NCBI GenBank assembly: GCA_958295665.1
Contig: OY282560.1
Location: 146,002,091 to 146,066,090, forward strand
Origin: Tipula vernalis
Taxonomy: Eukaryota > Arthropoda > Insecta > Diptera > Tipulidae
Reading direction: 5' to 3'
Length of the DNA stretch: 64,000 nt
Shown here: positions 23,031 to 34,324 of the stretch, in pieces
Layout: every line of letters starts with the position of its first letter
Numbering within the stretch: position 1 is the stretch's first letter
The notes under the pieces: model-generated
Told to the model about the DNA's origin: nothing
The model's input: only the letters and a program-made list of their open reading frames with translations
The model's database searches: none
Made by a program: the position numbers and the translations under genes

Positions 23031-26000
23031 TTATCGAGAAAAAAATCGAACGAAAAGTGATCGAAGACAAAAATCTCGTTTTGAAAAGCTCGAACAAAAA
23101 TTATCTCTTAAAATAATTTCGATTTGAAAATATCGAATACCTAAATGACCGATTTTTGATCTAGTTTTATATTTATAATCGGGCGCCCGATTATAATTAT
23201 AAAATTTGTTCAAAAATCGATAATTTTGCCATTGTTGCAATTCTTCAATTTATAAGTGACATAGTGAAACGATCGATCATTTTTGGACTGTAGCTCTTGT
23301 TCGCATTGTTATTGATTTTATGATCTAAGACCTATTGTAACCCAGTCACCTTGTAGGGGCATGCTGCAACGGTATAAATTGATTACATTTTGTATCCAGT
23401 CGCAGTTACTTAAAATTATACTTGATATTGTAATTATTATTTGGCATTATTCAGATGGTACTTGAAAACGCATAAGCGAACTATAAAATAAAATAACAAA
23501 TTTGGAAAACCTCTGAAATGTTCAGATGAGCGTGTTCAAAATTCTAAAAGCTCTTCTAAATAAATCATTTTTGTAAGATACTTCCAAAACCATAAATTCT
23601 CATTAAGTATTGTTCCAAAATCAATTAAATTTTAGTGGTGGTCTACAAATAGTTACCAATAGATGTTTAAAAGAAAGCTTAAACATTTGTCATAGATTTT
23701 TTAGAGCTTTACATTGGGATAAATTTAATTCAGATTCAAATTGACAAAAATCATTTTTTTCCATGGCTTTATTATCAAGTAGAATGCAATTATTTCTGAC
23801 TAAAGCCAAAGCAACCTTGATTATACAAAGCCATAGTCTAAAAAAGGAAGCTTTTATAAGGGAACTGGAAACGAGGAAAAAACCAAACTTTTCATAGTAA
23901 AACACACAAAACATATAGGAAATCACTTTTTTCCTAAGAAAAATTTTTAAATGAAAACGTTACAAATTCTTAATTATCATTTCTGAAATACTTTCATAAA
24001 TATTTTAATTTCAACATTTATGAATGTTGTTTAAGTAAATCGTTTTTATTTTCTTGTTATAATTGATTTATTTAAACCAAAATTTAATAAAAATTTCATA
24101 ACAACAGCATTCTGGTCAAATTAAAATAAAAGCTTACTACAATTCGTTTGGTCATTAAGTTAATATACATTACATAGATGGCAGTGATGGCCGTAAAAAT
24201 TTGGTAAAAACATACCAAAAATTACCACTTGAGGAAATTTCAAGTTCAAAAATTGTAGGAAAAGCAAACCAAATTCACAAAATACTAAGAACGTGTGATA
24301 ATTTTGTCATTAAATAATTTTTCCCGTATTTTTCTTTAAACATTTTAGACATCTTACGTACACTAGTACAACTAAAGATAAATTTAGCAAGTATTATTTT
24401 AATTCGTCAGAGCCAACTTTGATGTATTTTTCAAAATGAAAGTTCGAAAAATATATTTTAGAAATAATTTAATTTTAATATTTTCAATTATTATTTACTT
24501 AATACCAATATGGCCTTCTTGTATATTGTTCTTAAAGATATGTAGAAAACTTTAATATAAACATTTTATAATATTTTTTGCTTTTTTCATTGAAAAACTT
24601 GAAGCTAAAAAACACCATTTTTACTATGGATTCCTATGGAAATCAGTGAAAAGTTATACCACTAAAAAAGCTTTTAAAAAATACGTCATTAAGATTATGG
24701 CTCTATACTCTAGAAGGCTCTGCTAAAGCCCACAAGCTTTCCGAAATGTATTCCTTACTCGAAGCCTTCTCGATACTTTCTGGAAAAGTAAATCTAGGAA
24801 AAATTAAATACAAAAATTGAAAATGAAATTTCTCCAACTTATGGATTGTTTCTAAAGTATTTTTTACAGTTTATATTAAAAGCGATATTCAGTAATGGTT
24901 ATTATGGTTAGAACTTTCGGAAAGGCTGCATTTTATGGTTCTTGAGTGTAATTTAGTGTTATATTTTCATCAGAAGTTGGAAATTTGAAATTTTAAAATG
25001 AGGATTAGTAGGATTAGTAGTCCGTATTGACGAAACGGAAGATGATTCTAAAAGCCTGGTGTAAATAAATAAAAAATCAATTGTTGAATTATTGCAATTG
25101 GAGCGATCGATTTAAGAACAACGTTGGCAAAAAGTGATGAAGTTTGGCTGAGTACCTACGGCTAATATTTGTTTAGCTTTTCGTGTTTTTTTTTGTGTCT
25201 TTTTTTTATGGAGTATTGGCTCTAGCAGAAAAATAGCTAAAGCACGTAATTCCTTATATATGTTTTACAAAAAGAGCAATGCAGGGTTTTAAAGTATTTC
25301 AGAAAAGATATAAATGCCATCTTCAATTTGAGTTTGTATTGCCACAAAAACTTCTAGTAGCAGCTCCTAAATTGGCTCATATTATCGCCAAATTTTATAT
25401 AAAAATATCTTTTTTATATGTATGCATGGCCAAAGAACTTTGAGCTTAAATGAAATTATTGATATATTTGTAAATAAAAGCTTTAAAATGGATTCGTTTG
25501 AATTTACTGATGAATTTTGTTTTTCTTTTCCACTTTAATTGTTTTAAACATTCGTTTGTCACAGTTTTTTCCACTCAATCATAAAAATAAGCAATATGAA
25601 AGAGAAACAGTAAGAGTAAGTTCTGGGTTTCTTTCTAAAAAAAACTTTTATGATTTTTGACTAATTATGAGTTACAGGTAGGAACTATTAGTAATGAACT
25701 GCTTAGAAAAACGTATGTGGATTGAAAATGCTTCGCTAAACGTGTCACCGTTACTATTTCGGAAACAATTGTTCTTCTCGATGGAGCAATATTCGAAAAT
25801 AACTCAGATATATAGTCCGAAAGCTTTTTCACTAAAAGTAATACTTTCATAAAATTTTCCGCCAAATTTTTTAAAAAACCCACATTTTAAATTTATTTAA
25901 TGTTTAGCAAATTGACCGCCAAAAACTCGAGTTTGCAAAAAGCTTAATTAAATTTGTTATCATAAATGTGTTAAAGCTTTTGTTTAATTGTTATTTTCGG

Positions 26001-26678
26001 CAAGCTTTTTCCAATACACTTGTAAAACTTCTTGTAAAAAATTAAGTTAAAAGTTTTAAATTAAAAATTTAAAGTTAGATTGCAAATTTGGTTTTGTTAA
26101 GAATTACAGATAGATTATTCACAAGAACACAAAAAACTTTAAAAAATTGTATTATTTCTTAAGCTTTAATTTTTAAAAATTAGAACATTCTCGTCGCATT
26201 ACGTTTTATGATCGGACCAGCTTTAACGAAGAAACTTAAGTTAATTTGGTCGGTAAAAGCTTTAGACCTTGCAGGGTTGCATCAGTGGCCGAATTAAGCT
26301 TTAAGAAATATTTTCCTAACAAGTAATGTAAAAATTATGTAAACTGGATAATATTTTACAACACAATGAACTTTATTTTTAGTATCTAAGCGTAAATTAA
26401 GCTTAACAATATTTTAAATTTAGCTTTATTACAATGTAAACGCAATATGAGAGCGTAAAAATGAAGGAAATATTTTATACGAACTTGAGTTAAATTAATT
26501 TTATGTTCACGATGATTTTAAATTTTTAGAAGAAGTAGAAATAATAATCTGTAGGAAAGGTTTCTACAAAATTTGAACTGATGCCTGAAAATTTAAAAAA
26601 AAAAATCTGTCGAACAGACAGGCTTTCTTTAAGTCTATTTTTCGATGAGTTTGGCATTTTATATTCATCTATCTTAAA
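23031..26678. other. AT-rich intron sequence, no gene seen
   Basis: At about 23030-23130 a few spaced words of the type TCGAACGAAAA and TATCGA recur about every 20 bp and resemble the other small degenerate repeats in this window. The rest up to 26678 shows no transposase motif, long tandem array or exon. Open frames here are below 80 codons and featureless. Confidence 0.5.
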
Positions 26679-26952
26679 TTGACTTTAATAATTATTTTGG
26701 TTACCAAACAGCCTTCTTGAAACCACAAATCCGAAAAATTGCTCCGAAACAAAAAGCTAAAGTGTATTTATGGTAAATTAATAAAAATGCTTTGTTTTAG
26801 ATAGTCAATCACTTGGTGATCGAAAACGTTAATATTTTGTAACTAAATCTGAATTTTTGTGGAAATTTTTAAAACAAAGTATTTTTATTAATTTACCATA
26901 AATACACTTTAGCTTTCGGCTGTTTGGTAACCGAACTAATTATTAAAGTTAA
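26679..26952. mobile_element. 274-bp foldback MITE
   Basis: The left end TTGACTTTAATAATTA pairs with TAATTATTAAAGTTAA at the right. GGTTACCAAACAGCC pairs with GGCTGTTTGGTAACC. Further in, GTGTATTTATGGTAAATTAA pairs with its complement. The left arm has about 40 extra bases relative to the right. It is a long imperfect hairpin with no coding capacity. Confidence 0.85.
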
Positions 26953-27489
26953 TATAGAAACCACGGCAGCTCTAAATTACATAGATTTGTATCTTATATT
27001 GCTCTGAATAATAATTTATGTCGTGTTGACGCAAACAACTGATCCTAAATCAAAAAATACTGAATCAGGTCAATTTCTACTATGAAGAGTTCAGCATTTT
27101 AGGTTCCGTCACATTGAGTTGCAAGATTAAATTTGTTATTTCGGATTCGACCTTAAAACTAGCAAGGAAATCAATGTTTCGCATTCGAGATAATATTTTT
27201 TCGATAATTTATTTTCAAACACAGATTTTCATAAAAGATTTTTCATATGGCGACATTTTCTTGTAGATCAAATGATCTGTTCCCTTGGTTTCAGTTCCTA
27301 TACGTATAGTGCTAGACAAAAACAGAACATTGTTATGTGTATTTCCTTGACCGATATTTAGTTGAAAAGAATGTATAAATTGAGCATGTCTGGCATAATA
27401 CGTGTATGAACTGAAATGAACGGATAACATAAATCAACCTTAAAAGTGAGTTTATATTTTCGGTGCGGCTTAGCACAGTCTTGCATCGT

Positions 27490-27670
27490 CTCGTACGAAA
27501 GGTCGAAAGGCCGAAATAGTCAAAAGGCCGAATGTCAAAATGCCGAAAGTGTCGAAAGGCCGAAAATGTCGAAAGGTCGAAAGTGTCGAAATGCCGAATA
27601 TCGAAAGGCCTAATACGAGTATTTCGATGGGCTGACTGTGTCCAAAGGCCGAATGTGTCGAAAGACCGAA
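27490..27670. repeat. Degenerate 17-19 bp repeat around GTCGAAAGGCCGAAA
   Basis: About ten units such as GTCGAAAGGCCGAAAAT and GTCGAAAGGTCGAAAGT follow one another. CG dinucleotides are far more common than in the surroundings. A 113-codon minus-strand frame through it reads as a Phe/Asp-rich repeat and is not taken as a gene. Confidence 0.85.
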
Positions 27671-27871
27671 TCAAAGTGAAGGGAATTAAGTGAATGAGAA
27701 TTTTCTTAAGTAAAGGATGATTCTATTAAAAAAGGAGAACTATGTTAAGTAAAGAAAAATTGTATTTATGTCGATTTCGATTGATTTTTTCCCCTCATTC
27801 GAGTACACTAAATAGAGTACCCTATTTTTTAACGTCAATCGAATGAAAATATTTTATTGCACTAGTGTTTA

Positions 27872-27901
27872 ATTGTGTGTGTGTGTGTGTGTGTGTGTGT
27901 T
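27872..27901. repeat. GT dinucleotide microsatellite
   Basis: A run of about 14 GT units follows AATT. Confidence 0.95.
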
Positions 27902-28029
27902 TGGTCGAAAAATATCAATAATAATAAAAATAAATGGATAAACATAATGTAAATTTAGAAGATTACAATTTGGTGTTTGATATCTAGGGATGTGTTATAA
28001 TGAGTGGGGCTTGGCGGTGTTGGAATAAT

Positions 28030-28200
28030 TTAACGGCCAAATTCAAAATGCCACCATTAAAATCACAAAATGTCATGAATAATAGCCGCCTAAAATCACG
28101 ACAAATCACAAAATGTCATAAATCAAGTAGCCGCCTAAAATCAAAATGACATCACGACAAATCAAAATGTCATTACGACAAAATATCATTGTCATATTCG
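28030..28200. repeat. Degenerate repeat around ATCACAAAATGTCAT
   Basis: Words such as AAATCACAAAATGTCAT, AATCACGACAAATCA and GCCGCCTAAAATCA alternate at spacings of about 15-30 bp over 170 bp. It resembles the other short degenerate repeats but uses different words. Confidence 0.7.
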
Positions 28201-28649
28201 TTGGTGTGTGTAAAAAGAGGGGTGACTCGACCAAAAAAGCTAGAGTAGCAAAAATTGCACTAGTGCAAAACTAATACAAAAAAATTTTACCCTCAATGCA
28301 TTTTTTTTTTCAATGGGACGGTTTGACAGCCAATAGAGTACTATTTTTACCCTTCGAGTGAAAAATTTTCTACAATCGAATTCGACATTAGTTAAGTTAA
28401 GGAAAAATATCTTAAATCAAGGAAAATTCTAAAAGGTGAAGGAAAATTCTATTAAGTGAGTGTACAACAAAATCTAACCGGGTAGTACAATCAGTTAAGA
28501 AATAGCCAAGTTATTTGGCCATACTCCAGGACTTTATCAAAAATTTCATTTTAGAATCCCATTAACATTTCCATCGTATAAATCGAATTTATTCATATTC
28601 GGTTAAAAAAGAGTCAAGTCTTAAAAGTTATCGTTTTGTACCACATACC

Positions 28650-28765
28650 ATACTGAAATATGTCTTAGTGTACTATATGCCGTAGTGTACTAAATGCTGT
28701 ATTGAAGTATGCCATAATGAAATATGCCGTACTGAAAGATGCCGTAATGTCATATTCCGGGACCC
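28650..28765. repeat. Degenerate 19-bp repeat around ATGCCGTACTGAAAT
   Basis: Six or so units follow each other, for example TGCCGTAGTGTACTAAA, TGCCATAATGAAATA and TGCCGTACTGAAAGA, with a spacing close to 19 bp. Confidence 0.75.
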
Positions 28766-28861
28766 ATTTCAAACAACGATCATTTTGCCTTACATGTTGG
28801 CATCACAAAAAACTATTTTCTTTTATTTTTAAATAAAACAAAGGAATATTTTCTAAATTAA

Positions 28862-29073
28862 GCCTGTATTCCATGAGAAAAATTGACTGACAGTCAAAAA
28901 AACGAAAAGAGAAAAATGATCTGATGCCCCCTATAAGAGACAAAGACAACGGTTTTTATTTTATAGAAAAACAATTTTGCTGTGTTGTCCTTGTCTCTTA
29001 TATGGAGCATCAGATTATTTTTCTCTTTTCGTTTTTTTTTGACTGTTAGTCAATTTTTCTCATGGAATATACG
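28862..29073. mobile_element. 212-bp hairpin MITE
   Basis: GCCTGTATTCCATGAGAAAA at the left pairs with TTTTCTCATGGAATATACGC at the right. The inner arms (GACTGACAGTC, AACGAAAAGAGAAAAATGAT, TAAGAGACAA) also pair across a short centre near 28965. The whole element is one hairpin with no coding capacity. Confidence 0.9.
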
Positions 29074-29206
29074 CTTCATAGTGCTCGAATTATAAAGCAA
29101 TTTAAGATTTTCGCTACAATTGTTCACATAATTCAAAACGAGTTTTAACGAAATTTTCGAAAAAAAATTTGTATTTGTAGAGGGTAAAACTCTTTGCCAA
29201 TAAACT

Positions 29207-30469
29207 AGGGCTGTGGAGTCGGAGTCGCGGAGTTTATGTTTATTTTCGTATTATTAAAGGAACCGGAGCCGGAGCCGGAGCCTTGTGGAATAGACAGACT
29301 CCGGCTCCGGATTTTATTTGCTTACGTAGCCCAATTATTTATATATGCATTAGCGCAGTTCAAATTGGAATTCAAAATTGGACTAGCCAAGATTAGGGTT
29401 CTTCTCGAAAAATCTTCGTCTTTTTTAAAGCCTACTTAGTACGCTGTTCAAGTGTTTCACTGGTCTCCAAAAATATAGGAAGATAAATCTGACGTGAAAA
29501 TTTAGTTTGACGAGCTTCGTAAATATTTTAGTGCGTACAACTTCATGTTGTGTCTGACAACGTATTTTATACAATAAAATTCACTTCGATCCACAAAACG
29601 CAAAATCTCAAATGAAATTGTCAAAATTTATCTTCACATTTATCGTCCAGGAATTAGAGATAAAATAGATACATCTGTATTCTGATATGAAAACTCCCAT
29701 TCCGCTAGCTAAACTGCGCACCACAAAATGAAATTCAGCGGTGAAATTTTCATTTTCGTTTTCCCTGGTGTCATTTTTATATGAGAAATTTCATGTCACT
29801 TCAGCAGCGTACCGGGCTTATCTCAAAATCTCGCGAAATTTAAGTCGAGATACGTGTAGAAAGTCGAGAAGTCAAGAAATTTGGGCTAAGCATGCAAATC
29901 TAATCAAGTATTTTGTCATCACATTTCACGGAAATTACTGATATTAAACCAAACAAAAAATTGAAAAGAAAAACATCAAGAAGAATTAACAGGGACTTAC
30001 TGAACCTCACAAATTTCAAACATGTGACCTTGCAATCGGTAATAAATCAAAAAAAAACTTCCAGTTAAAGCGCCGCAGTAAATAAAAAATAAAAAATACC
30101 GGCTCTTGAGATTGAGCCGATGGCCTTTGTAAATTAACACCGACACGCTATCGTCCAGCTACTGCTGGCTTGCCAAATATCCACAGTTTTTCAGCACATA
30201 AATAACAGCGTTTCACGGAAATGAAAACCGTATTTGCTTTACGCATAAAAAGATATATTTTTGATGTCGAGAGAGGATCTGGAGTCAGAGTTGGAGCCGG
30301 AGTTGGAGCCGGAGTTGGAGCCGGAGTTGGAGCCGGAGTTGGAGCCGGAGTCGGAGTCGGAGCTGGAGCCGGAGTCGAAACTGGAGCCGGAGTCGTTAAT
30401 ACGTTTATAAATTTCCGGAGTCGGAGCCGGAGCTGGAGCCAAATATTTTTGCCCGGACTCCGCAGCCCT
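29207..30469. mobile_element. Element bounded by AGGGCTGTGGAGTC with GGAGCC hexamer repeats
   Basis: The left end AGGGCTGTGGAGTC (29207-29220) and the right end GACTCCGCAGCCCT (30456-30469) are inverted 14-mers with one difference. Next to each are tandem hexamers of GGAGCC/GGAGTC: short at the left (about 29262-29282), long at the right (about 30272-30440). The interior of about 950 bp has no recognisable gene. Transposons whose ends are made of such hexamers (Rehavkus-type) are known in insects, and I suggest that comparison from memory without a search. Long frames through the hexamers on both strands (Gly-Val-Gly-Ala or Pro-Ala-Pro-Thr repeats) are by-products. Confidence 0.6.
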
Positions 30470-30839
30470 GAATACACGCCCGAGCAACTAAATCGATTCA
30501 AATCTTCAGCGCTCACAGAAAGGCGAAGTTTTTTAAAACGGCTTAACCGATTTTCACAAGACATTATTTTTTTGAAAGCCCGAATTTTTACTTTAAAATG
30601 GTACTATTTTCATGAAAATTGGTTCAGTGGTTTTTTATAATGAATTTTGAATTAAAACGCAATCAAAATTGATGATTATGAAAAAAATATTGGGGATATT
30701 TAAATTTAAATTACAACAAAAAATTCAAGCAAAACAAAAACAATTTTATTGGTTAATACTTAGTATAGCTACCCTTGCGTCAATAATGGTTCGCATACGG
30801 TTCCCCATTGACTTTATTAAGATTTTGACTGATGTTACA

Positions 30840-31030
30840 TGGTCTCGGATTTCTGGCTCGAACCCTCCGTGCGTAGGTCACTGTATGATCCAAGGGAATA
30901 TCCTCGATATATCGTTCAGCGATCAGACCTCAACTACGGCCTCCACCAGGTATGAAAACAAGATCTATTTTTCCCTCAAGCGATATGCAATCCCACACCA
31001 TGCACAAACCGCCGCCATACGAAACTGTTT
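30840..31030 (-). pseudogene. Tc1-like transposase fragment
   Basis: Minus-strand translation gives SYGGGGLCMVWDCISLEGK, IDLVFIPGG and, after a stop, ERYIEDIPLDH. This matches the core strand of Tc1-type transposases (GGGSVMVWGCIS...G...L.FI.G......YIE.L..H) in the right order. One in-frame stop interrupts it and further decay follows. It appears to be a different Tc1 lineage from the fragment at 18.4 kb. Confidence 0.75.
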
Positions 31031-31269
31031 CAGCAAAACAGCATTGCGTAAATCGCTCGAATCGCCGATTTAGTTGCTCGGGATTGTGTATAGAAACGAG
31101 GAAGTACACATCGTCTAAACGGGCCCTTTTAAATTCTCAGTAGTAATACTTCGGAGTTTTAGGACGCAGAAACGGTTTTAACTAACAGATTCAAATACAT
31201 TGGAATATTGAATACATTGACGTATTGAAACTAACACATTGAAGTGGTATTTTGTAGCTTCTATTTATA

Positions 31270-31323
31270 CATTTGTGTTGGTTTTGTAAGGAGTTAAAGA
31301 CAGTACCAAAACCAACACAAATG
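31270..31323. repeat. 17-bp perfect hairpin
   Basis: CATTTGTGTTGGTTTTG and its exact complement are separated by 20 bases. Confidence 0.85.
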
Positions 31324-31329
31324 TAAACA

Positions 31330-31872
31330 AGCCGGAGTATAACTTTCAAAGGCAGGTACCAAGAATAATAATACGAAGTAAAATTTTGCTGTTTTTGCAT
31401 TTGTGTTTTGCAATGCCTCCTACAGATTTAAGCAGTGCAAAATTGAAAACAATTCCAATATGTAGTAGGGCGCATAGATCGAATGCTAGACAACTTCACT
31501 CTAATTTTATGTGTTAAGGAAAGAGTTTGCAAAGCGATTAAGTGTGATTTTCAGTTGTCAAAGCTTTAATTAATTTACGGATGATTTTATTCACCAAGTT
31601 TTTAACTAAAATATTTTTAACATAATCCTACAGAGCCTTAAATTCTAAAGCGTAAATGTTATCGGATTTTCAAAATTTCATAGTACAAAGTTCTTAATTC
31701 GAGCATTTTTATTTAGATATAGTAGGTTAGGTTCACTTGATTGCTAAAAGCTTACCAAGTACAATAATTTTTAATCGAGCACAAATAGTAATTCAGTTTA
31801 ATATCAACTTTTGCTGCTACTTCACAACTGGATTCTAATCCAAAAATATAAAAACACTTCACATGTAAATTA
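31330..31872. other. No gene; 3' flank of the nested BIR-Myb gene
   Basis: AT-rich sequence with no motif. On the minus strand this is the 3' untranslated and downstream region of the gene ending at 31873. An AATAAA hexamer overlaps the last codons of that gene. Confidence 0.4.
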
Positions 31873-33339
31873 TTAATATTTTTTTATTTCTATTTCATTC
31901 CACTTAGTTTGAAGTTCCCGTTGTTTTTGTGCCAATTGTTGCTGCCGCAATTTCATTTCTAATTCCAATTGAAGTTTCTCAATCTCTAAATTATATTGGT
32001 CGATTTTTAATCGAAGTTGCGTTATTTCCGTACTTAAATCCTTTGCTAAACTGCTTGGTTTTTCCTGATCTGGCTTAGGAGTCACTTCTACTGTAGCCGC
32101 CAATGTTGTTTCCAAATTAATATTTGGACTTTTAGCATCCAAATTTATAAAATCCAGCTAAAAATAATATTTAACAAGCGTATTTTATGATTAATAAAAT
32201 ATTTAAGCTAGCCCTAACGTCTTACCAAATCTAATTCCACAGCATGCGGTGGATTAGTACTTTCCATTGCATTATCAGTGCTTTCACTTTGTGGCATTGA
32301 GATACTCATAAGGCCGCCCGTGGAACCGCTTGAATTGGTTTCTATTTCTTCAAGTTTAGATTTTCGTTTCTGGTTATATTTATAATTTCGCCAAACCTAA
32401 AATTAATAAAATAAAATTATTATTTTGATAACAAAAAACATCGAATCGACAAACTTCTTTCCATCCTTTAACATCTTTAACTGCACCATCTAATTCATTC
32501 AGCACTTTTGTCAAATCTTTCCAAGCTTGTACATAAGCAACGCGATCTTGTAGTAAACTTCCAGTCCGCATTCCCTCATTAAACTTCATATAATTAATTA
32601 AATGGTCGATTTGTTCCACCGTAGCTTTAATTGGCCGCCTATTTTCTAATTTATATGTATTCGATTTTAAATTTTTATAGGTGAATTGTATAAATAAGCA
32701 ACGATTTGAATAAATTTTTTTATGTTCATTCAAAGCATAATCATTACTGGCAAAATTTCTTAGGCAACCACCACAATAAAAACATTTCACTTCATCACCA
32801 ACACCTAAATAAAAAAATCCAGCATCGCTCAATTCTTCTGGCGTTTGTTTCAAAGCGGTTGGCCAATTCACAAATGTTTCCAAACGTTTTTTTTTATTTG
32901 CATAATCAGGATGTCGAGCAGTTTCGGCTATTCGTTGTGCTGATAGTTTCACAAGTTTTGTATTACGATTACTAGCTGAAATATCAGATTTTCTCAGTAC
33001 CGCTAGCTCCTCCAATAATAAATGTTTAGTTTCTGGGATTGGTATGTTACTAGTAATGTCTTCATTGACAAACGGACATTTTGGTGAATGTATTTTGTGC
33101 TCAATAAATGGAGTATCACCACGCATCCAACAACCGATCATAACTTCACAAAAAAAGCATTTTACACTGTCTTTATCGCCTGTATAGAAAAAACCGGCAC
33201 GTGCTAACTTTTCTTTTTCGACCTCTTGACTAAACCATGATCCAAATGAAAACAACCGATAAAGTTCATCACTAAAATTTTTTTCTAGCTCGAAATTGAT
33301 TTTATAAAGGTCATTTGATGTGTCCATATGTTTATTCAC
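31873..33339 (-). CDS. Two BIR domains fused to a zeste-type Myb/SANT-like domain
   Basis: The gene has three exons: 33339-32455, 32396-32226 and 32157-31873, all phase 0, with GT..AG introns of 58 and 68 bp. Together they encode 446 residues with no stop or frameshift. BIR1 (about 28-92) has the full zinc set C61, C64, H81, C88 with the usual CxxC-x16-H-x6-C spacing and W71. BIR2 (about 150-217) has C186, C189, H206 and C214, with seven residues instead of six before the last Cys and Phe in place of the central Trp. Residues about 238-335 (VEQIDHLINYM, QAWKDLTKVLNEL, VKGWKEVWRNYKYNQKRK, then SSGSTGG) match the Myb/SANT-like domain of zeste and NAIF1-type regulators. Residues about 390-445 form a Gln/Lys/Leu-rich coiled coil. 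No RING, CARD or UBA is present. It lies antisense in a peroxidasin intron. A role in transcription or chromatin is inferred. Confidence 0.88.
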
Positions 33340-34177
33340 GATATTTTACTGTTTAAGAACGTTTAGTATAAGGAAAGATTAAAATTTAACTAATGGTTGT
33401 ACTGATTCCAAGAGTAGAAGGAATGGTATTATCATTAAGTAAATAAGATAAAAGGTAGACGACTGTACAAAACGATATAAAAACGACCAGAATTCTTGTA
33501 TAATTCGGTGTTTGCAACATGTATTTCGAAGATTTTAATTTAAGTAACTATGCGTTCCGATCTTTCTTTACGCTTCCTGCTCCTAATCTGACAGGTATTT
33601 TTTCTTTATTTCCAGTAAATCCTAAAAAAAGGAAAACGATGCGTTATTAAGTTTTACTTACTGCACAATACATACGCGTATTATTTTCAAAGATAACCAC
33701 TACTGGTAAATCTATCTATACACGAATTGTTAATATTAAAACATTTACACTTCGAAATAAATACAAATTATCTAAAACCATCAATTTAATTTATCGTCAC
33801 GTTCGATCAATAAGGTAAAAATAAAACGTTATGGATTGATTTAAATTTTTGGCCAAATTTTGATTACGCTTTGCAATATTCTCTTTTATCAGTTTCGACC
33901 GGTTGTCAGCTATTCCTTTCATCAAAATTCTGTATTATTATCAGTATAACCACAAACGTAATATATCCAGACGAATTATTAACGAATAAAGACGTGGTTT
34001 TCATCAAATTGACTGATAATTGCGCCAATTGTAGTGAGAAAAATGTATACTTCAATCGAGGAACCCAATTAGCTATTTCGATATATTTGACTTCTACTTA
34101 CTAGTAGATGGCATTATCATCAATGTCGTCGAAAACATCAAATTTTTTTTTATCAATGTGTTTATACTGTATAATAT
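33340..34177. other. Upstream region of the BIR-Myb gene; no other gene seen
   Basis: The promoter of the minus-strand gene should lie here. I see no clear TATA box or repeat at a convincing distance. A plus-strand frame of 77 codons at 33871-34104 has no recognisable motif. Confidence 0.4.
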
Positions 34178-34240
34178 TGTTACGTTTTTGCCTTGTCAAT
34201 CAGGGTTCGTATCACTGGATTGTGAATAATACAAACGGGA
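34178..34240 (+). mobile_element. LTR fragment, same family as the inverted pair at 54-55 kb
   Basis: The sequence starting TGTTACGTTTTTGCCTTGTC and running through TCGTATCACTGGATTGTGAA matches the first 60 bases of the LTRs at 54128-55124 almost exactly. It then diverges into CGGGAGCAGGCAGTGGCCAG, which is unrelated to those LTRs. It is a truncated LTR just before the 171-bp satellite. Confidence 0.85.
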
Positions 34241-34324
34241 GCAGGCAGTGGCCAGGCAAGAAGACCAAATGACGACAGAGTCGTTAAACTTGAACGAGTC
34301 AGCTTAAAGGGGCAGAAGCTGACT

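Noticed and set aside
27333..27674. 113-codon Phe/Asp/Arg-rich minus-strand frame
   Set aside because: It runs through the GTCGAAAGGCCGAAA repeat and owes its length to it.
30148..30640. Long open frames on both strands with Pro-Ala-Pro-Thr or Gly-Val-Gly-Ala repeats
   Set aside because: They are translations of the GGAGCC hexamer repeat. Frames on both strands stay open because of the repeat and show no independent coding signal.
30669..31143. Plus-strand frames of 134 and 63 codons
   Set aside because: They are antisense to a Tc1-type transposase fragment and carry no motif of their own.
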